This document shows, in pieces, positions 58,180-64,000 of a stretch of 64,000 bases of DNA (its first letter is position 1; every line of letters begins with the position of its first letter). A program made the position numbers and the translations under genes. Where the stretch lies: assembly GCA_026008535.1 (NCBI GenBank), contig BRKX01000009.1:62221720-62285719 (forward strand), given 5' to 3'. The notes beneath the pieces are model-generated. The model was not told the origin of the DNA. It was given only the letters and a program-made list of their open reading frames with translations, and made no database searches. The DNA is from Perilla frutescens (lineage: Eukaryota > Streptophyta > Magnoliopsida > Lamiales > Lamiaceae).

Positions 58180-59144
58180 GTCAATCCCTTGACTCTATCA
58201 ATATTTCAAAGCATGATAGAAAATTCTAATACAACTTTCTCAGCATGATAGAAAAACTGCTATTCATATATTCTGCAACAAAATTGTGAATTAGCCCCCA
58301 AAAAACAAACTAATAAACACATGCAGGCACCAATCATGTTCTACATTCTACATTAACCATTTTAGCACGCACATAACGACGCGATCCTCTCCATCCGCAT
58401 ACATTATCAAAACCTAAATATCAAATTTATCGAACACAAAACACCAAAATAACATATTTTGCAATATCATCGAATAAAAACGCTATAAATGCATAAAAAT
58501 TGAGAAAAATCGAGAAACAGTCGCGAAAGATAAGAAGTCCGGCGAAACCTCCGGCGAACGACCAATAGACGAGGCGGCTAACGCTAGTGTCCAACAATGG
58601 AGCCCATGCAATAATTAATCAGAAGTCTTGGTCGTTTTTTTTGTTATTTTTTTCGTTTCCCTTTTCTTTTGTGAGAGGACAGAAGTCTTGGTCGTTTTCT
58701 TTTACTTTTCTGAAAGAACAGAAGCATTGGCCCTGTCGTGGCGTAAAAAAGAAAAAGATGCATTCACGTGCTAGACAAAGATAAAACGTTCGGGGCCAAA
58801 TTGCTAAAATTGAAGTATATTGTTATAAGATGAAAACGCTAAAATATTAAATATAATTTAGAGCTGGACTTATGTGCACTTGATGCACCATTGACCAATC
58901 AACGTCGGAAAGCGCATGTTGATCGGTCAACGTCGAAATCAGTATCAATCGTAATACTAAAAAGTATCATTCAAAAGCTCAAAAGTATCACATGTATTCT
59001 TAAAAAGTATTGACCAAAAATAAAATAAAATAAACACTCCAAAATCAGTATCAAGTAATACTAAAAAATATCATTCAAAATTCAAAAAGTATCACTTATA
59101 TCTTTAAAAAAAGTATCACCCGTGTGAACGTTATTATTTTTTAT

Positions 59145-59163
59145 GAGTTGACTAAGTCAACTC
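59145..59163. promoter_or_regulatory. Palindromic W-box pair
   Basis: GAGTTGACTAAGTCAACTC is a perfect 19-base palindrome made of two inverted TTGACT cores, the WRKY-factor W-box. Further TTGAC/GTCAA cores occur at about 58892 and 58925. It lies 1.07 kb upstream of the DUF4220 copy. Confidence 0.4.
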
Positions 59164-60231
59164 GTATTCACCCGATCAAAGCATATGATATAACATCATA
59201 TACAACTAGAACTAGTGTAGGAAATTTTTTGCCTATAATTTAACATAAGAAAAATCAACATGGAATGACAAAAGGAGGGAATAATTTATGTTCAATCATA
59301 TTTTTTTATGGGATAATTGTATTAAAATACTCGCACTTTGTACCATTGTGATTTTTTTAATGATTTTAAACCAATTAAAATCGACGTAAATCATGGTGTA
59401 ATTAAATAGGTTAATCGGTCTATAAACAATATTGTTTCAATTGGTTTCGACTATGTGAAAGAAACATGATTTTAATCTATTAGAATAGTGAAAAATATTA
59501 TAATTGCAAAAGTTGTTGAGCTCATATATTCAAAGTACATATGTTTTAAAAATCGAGTGAAAATTAAAATTGGTGCAAAGTTGATATATTTTATGGCAAT
59601 TAATCATCTCTCTCCTAACACTAATTTCAAACTCTAATTAAAATTACCCACAAAACAATAATTAGCTCACTCATCAACCTAAATATTTGTGCGGTTCTCT
59701 CCACATAACATGTTTCCTGCTTTACCGAGGGAATTCTGGAGTTCGTCATTCATCAGCACCCAAAGCTCAAATTCTTTACATGCTTTTGGCTGAAATAGTT
59801 TGAAAAATTATCTCAACAGGTACCTCACCATTTCTTCTTGCTAAAGTTGTTTTTGCTAATGTAAGTTGTTGTTGGGTCTTGTAAATGTTATATTTAGTGA
59901 AATATATGAGCTGCGTGCACCGTCGACCTGAACTTAAGCTGCAAACCTGAACTTAAGCTGTATGTGTGTTTGTGGAGAATAGATACTAAATCGGATTTAT
60001 TTTTACGAGGTGCAGCATTTTCAATAGTGTGGCCAATGTTGGATTTTGCCATTCTCCTCCAGTTTGATGAACTTTTTTTTAATTTTTTGGTTTATTGCAG
60101 CTAAAATCACAACATTTCACCAAAATCTGGTGAAATGTTTACTTGTTCAAAAGTTTGACATGAAACTGATCCTGATATTTGTTTTTGCCTAAAATGGCTA
60201 TAGTGCTTTGATTGTGGAGAAGAGGAGGCTT

Positions 60232-62186
60232 ATGGAGTTACTTCCAGGCAGTTTGATTGAATTCTTGAATAAATGGGAATTAAGGTTGTTCATCATCCTC
60301 AGCCTCATGTTGCAGATCTTACTGAGCACATTGGGGAATCGAAGGAAGTATGTATGCAAACTTTGGATCAGAATCATTCTCTGGTCTGCTTACTTATTAG
60401 CAGACTGGGTGGCTGTCGTGTCGCTTGGCTTCATTGCCAAGAGCACTCTTGCTGAATGCCAGAAACCAAGGGATGAGAATGAACTGGTGTGGTTTTGGGC
60501 TCAATTCTTTCTGCTGCATATAGGCGCCCCGACACCATCACAGCATATTCTGTGGAAGATAATGAGCTTTGGTTGAGGCATTTGTTGGGGATGGTGATTC
60601 AAACTGCACTTGCTTCGTATGTATTACTTGTTGCTTTCCCAGGTTCTTACTGGCTTCCTTCTTTGAGTGTACTCATCTTCATAGCCGGTATGATCAAGTA
60701 TGGAGAGCGATTGTCCATGCTTTTTGCAGCTAGTAGTGATAATTTTCGCGACTCTATGCTCACAGGCCCCAACTACGTGAGATTCATGGAAGAATATGTT
60801 CTGAAGAAGTTGGAAGGGTTTCATGTTGGGGTGGTGGATGAGGTACAAGAAATCCATGTACATGATGTCCCTAATGAAGCTGGGATACATGAAGCTTATG
60901 ACCTGTTCTTGACCTTTAAGCGCCTCTTTGCAGATGCGTTCTTGACTTCTCAAGATCGACAGAGCAGCCAATTTTACTTCCAGAATTTGACAGGGCAGCA
61001 AGCTTTTGATGTTGTCGAGATCGAACTTGGATTCATGTTCGATGAACTTTACACGAAAGCATCAATTGTGCACAATGTGCGAGGCTATGTCCGTAGAGCC
61101 ATCACTTTTTCTTTCACCCTCTTTGCCTGGATAGCATTTCAATTTTGGTGCGAGAAGAGGAACTACACAAAGCTCGACTTGGCAATCACTCACTTGTTGC
61201 TTGGGGTGGCTATTTGCTTAGAAATGTATGCAGTTTGGGTTCTCATTGACTCAGATTGGACTAGTAATAGGCTGAGCAGAGGTGGGAAAACAACTCGATT
61301 GGTTCGATGGTTTCAACAGCCAAATAGAAAGAGGTGGTCCAAGAAAATGGCTCAACACAATCTACTTGATCTTTGTGTTAGGCACAAATCTGCAATGTAC
61401 ACAAGAAGCCGCAAGTTTCTTAGGAGCATCAGAAAGCTTACTAAAATAGATAATCACCTAGAAAAGCATTGGTTCAAGTCCTTTGTCGACGTCTCCCCAG
61501 AGCTAAAAGAACTGTTGTTCAGGCAGTTAAATAGCTACAGAGAGGAAAGTTTTACTGTGAAAAAGTACAGCTCTCTCTCACTTGATTGGATTGAAAAGAG
61601 AGAGTTTGATCAGAGAATCCTTCTCTGGCACATTGCCACAGACATCTGCTATTCCTTGAAATGGGATGATATAGCCAACAGCACTACTGACTGCAGTTGC
61701 GAAGAGATCAGCAAGCAAATATCTGATTACATGTTGTATCTCTTCATAGTGTGCCCTTTCATGCTGCCAATCAAGACTAAGAAGATTAGGTTTCACAGCA
61801 CTTCTGCTGATGCCAGAGATTTTCTAAGAGCGAGACACATGACATCCAGCAAAGTCGAGGCTTGCAAGACGCTACTCGAGCTGAACACTGAAGTAAGGCC
61901 GCATGTAGTGAGGGGGGACCAGAGTCAATCCGTGCTGTTTGATGCCTGCATACTGGCTAAGTCTCTGCTGCAAGCAGGGGACCATAGGTGGAAAATCCTA
62001 TGCGAAGTGTGGGTGCAGATGTTAGCCCACGCCGCCGCACATTGCAGCGCCAGCCACCACGCCCGCCAGCTTCGTAAGGGTGGAGAGCTTCTCACTCATG
62101 TTTGGCTTCTCATGGAACATTTAGGCATCACAGAGCAGGTTCAGATCTCTCAAGGTCATACTAGAGCTAAGCTCATAGTAAAATAG
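60232..62186 (+). pseudogene. Second DUF4220/DUF594 gene with a 1-base frameshift
   Basis: A tandem paralogue of the gene at 52132, close along its whole length, starting MELLPGSLIEFLNKWELR at 60232. Near 60524-60532 it reads TAGGCGCCCCGACACC where the intact paralogue has TAGGCGGCCCCGACTCC. One G is missing, and the frame drops to a stop at 60574-60576. From there the original frame is open to TAG 62186, including DUF594 (HHARQLRKGGELLTHVWLLM). No other lesion was seen, so it is a very recent pseudogene, a sequencing error, or a gene rescued from a downstream start. It is slightly shorter than its sister owing to small in-frame deletions. Confidence 0.8.
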
Positions 62187-64000
62187 CTTCTTACAACCTT
62201 AAATGTATAGCTCATTCACTCTAGTTACTAAGTACAAGTAATGCTAAATTTTCAAGAATCGTGAGATTATACTATTGTCGATTTGTTCACTATATTATGT
62301 TGTGTTCCTTTTTTTGGCTTCTCCAAATAAGATTTGGCTCTAAAAGTTGTGTTAACTGACTTCCAAGCAATGTTTTACCAATGAGGTAAAACACAAACTC
62401 GATCTCATAAAGTTAGTGTAATAGTTTATTGGCCTAAGTAGAATCAAATGGAAATTATAATTTTGTATTTTATTAGTAAGACATTCTGAAACGAATTCCC
62501 AAGAAAAATCAATGATTATGAGTAGGGATGTCAATATTAATGCATACCCAAATATATGGGTTACTCAAATAGATTGAGAAAATAATAAGGTTATAAGGAT
62601 AAAAAAAATTATGGTCCAAAATGATTTTAGAATCTAGGATAGTGAACTGGACTGATCGGGTTGCAGGTTGGCCCGTCAAGTTAGATCTGACAACCTTCAC
62701 TGTTTTGGTTATAACATTCTCTCCAAAACTTGAATTCATAAACGGTCAAAAACATTGAAAAGTTAACTCAATTATCTTTTCATCCATATATTACTCATTC
62801 CCATATTCCAAGAATTCTAAGAGTAATGAATGTTCAAAGTTATGGTCAAGAGTAGATGAGTCACATTCCATAATGCAATTTTCTTTAAGTGATATTTTTT
62901 CCATTTACCATGATTGCAAAAGGCACTAGGCGTTAGGTGGACGGCTGTTGGGAGACTAGGCGTTTTGTAATTTGTAATTAATTTATTTATTTTTAGCCTA
63001 ATACTTTGGAAATTTTTATTTATTAATTCAAAAATCCTAACATTTTGGAGCCTGAGCCTATTCCTCCTCTCTTTTCTCTGTCTTGTATGACTGTATTATG
63101 TTCCTTCTTTAATTATTCATGTTATTTTACTTATTTTCTTAGTTATGATTTAAAAATTGGGCCAAAACTATTAAAATACTGAAAAAAATATTTAAGGAAA
63201 AAAAAAAATTGCAGCCGCCTAGGACCGACTAGTCATCCCCACCGCCTAGCACAGCCGCCGAGGGGATAATTGGCAAGGTTCGCGACCGCCTAGGCATCAC
63301 CTTTTACAACAACACCATTTACTACATACATTAATGAATTTATCAATGCTATAAAGACTATAAATGGACAATGGTTAGTATTGTGTACAAAAATCATATT
63401 TAACAATTTGTTGTTGGAGTTTGAGAATACAAGTTATTTATTTGATTGTTCCTCCAACTTGTATGCCATATTTGACCCTTTCGATAATTTTGTTTACTTT
63501 TTATTTATTTTCATGTTATTTTATTTTATATATTTATTCATCTATCATTAGATATCATTCAAATTATAATATTTATATTCTAATGTTATCATTTGTTTAA
63601 TAGATAAGAAAGCATATAAAAATAAAATCAATTATGTGTTGAATTGAAACATCAAATGTCATTGAAGTATAAAATTAACGTAATTCAAAAATATTTAGAT
63701 CGATGATTGAACGATTATTGTAAAGTAGTTTCAAATTATAAATAGGTTGAATATTATATTGTCATGAAATATAATATTTGATGTTGTTTTTTCCTTGGAT
63801 GCTCTTTTTGTGTAATGTTAATTAGATATTTTTGCCCTTTATTTTATTATCACTATATTTTTCTGTATATTTAATTGGTTATTTTAATAATAAGATAAGA
63901 TGATAAAAATCTATTAATTATCAAGAAAATTTTCGTATTCTTTTTTTTTTCAAAAACCTATCGGCCCAAAAATCGAAAGGTTAGGATTAAAGTAAATAAC
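62187..64000. other. Intergenic DNA, no supported gene
   Basis: AT-rich, with one inverted-repeat element (62915-63312). Small ORFs on the minus strand (62352-62739) have no recognisable domain. Confidence 0.6.
62915..63312. mobile_element. Small inverted-repeat element with CTAGGCG words
   Basis: Left TTGCAAAAGGCACTAGGCG pairs with the complement of the right end (TGTAAAAGGTGATGCCTAGG). Both arms carry repeated CGCCTAG/CTAGGCG. The ~390-bp element has an AT-rich centre and no ORF. Family not determined. Confidence 0.55.

Larger units (their letters stand above)
57907..60231. other. Intergenic DNA between the NLR gene and the second DUF4220 copy
   Basis: No supported gene. It holds a perfect hairpin (58143-58179), a duplicated CAGAAG..TTGGTCGTTTT segment (58620 and 58679), a tandem ~95-bp unit rich in AAAAGTATCA (58945-59125), a TTGAC palindrome (59145-59163) and the leader of the DUF4220 copy with a probable intron donor CAACAG/GTACCT near 59815. 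Confidence 0.6.

Noticed and set aside
1..64000. tRNA, rRNA or known snoRNA/miRNA genes
   Set aside because: No cloverleaf boxes or conserved RNA sequence were spotted. A covariance-model scan would be needed to exclude them.

Overview
The window is nuclear DNA of a flowering plant. It is AT-rich, its genes have GT-AG introns, and it carries plant gene families (LHT-type amino acid transporter, 4CL-like CoA ligase, CC-NB-ARC-LRR receptor, DUF4220/DUF594 proteins, plant LRAT/NC-domain protein) and plant transposons (Athila, FAR1-type MULE, PIF/Harbinger, hAT, Stowaway MITEs). The FAR1 and CoA-ligase sequences look asterid, perhaps Lamiales, but that placement is only an impression.

Layout. 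1-631: 3' exons of a gene with an AT-hook and a Gly/Arg-rich tail, probably the end of a MULE transposase or a domesticated relative. 632-4890: AT-rich intergenic DNA with inverted-repeat elements. 4897-8060 (minus): intact five-exon lysine/histidine transporter-like gene (LHT8-like, 518 aa). 8098-12083: its upstream DNA, which is copy 1 of a direct segmental duplication. 12084-16645: intergenic, with foldback elements. 16646-17507 (minus): two-exon LRAT/NC-domain gene whose core promoter lies in copy 2 of the duplication (17525-29648). Copy 2 is swollen by a 7.6-kb FAR1/Ulp1 MULE (itself carrying a 2.75-kb LTR-like insertion), a Stowaway MITE and a PIF/Harbinger element. 30833-33948 (minus): intact five-exon 4CL-like/OPCL1-like CoA ligase (556 aa) ending in SKI. 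34783-47334: a young, complete 12.55-kb Athila-type LTR retrotransposon with 1590-bp LTRs and a perfect 5-bp target duplication, but with coding regions broken by stops. 47335-52131: intergenic, with two more inverted-repeat elements and a MITE. 52132-54141 (plus): DUF4220/DUF594 membrane protein. 55078-57906 (plus): single-exon CC-NB-ARC-LRR receptor. 60232-62186 (plus): a second DUF4220/DUF594 copy with a 1-base frameshift. 62187-64000: intergenic.

The main discovery is the direct duplication. The TATA box and about 4 kb upstream of the LHT8-like gene have been copied in front of the unrelated LRAT gene, so both genes now appear to start from homologous core promoters. Because the two copies were once the same, each later transposon insertion can be read against its empty site in the other copy. 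The second notable object is the MULE: it encodes a very short FAR1-domain plus zinc-knuckle product (now interrupted), an antisense Ulp1-protease fragment, seven tandem ~122-bp units and many TTTGCTAA words.

All coordinates were read by eye. Exon joins were checked for reading-frame phase. Identities and divergence figures are hand estimates.
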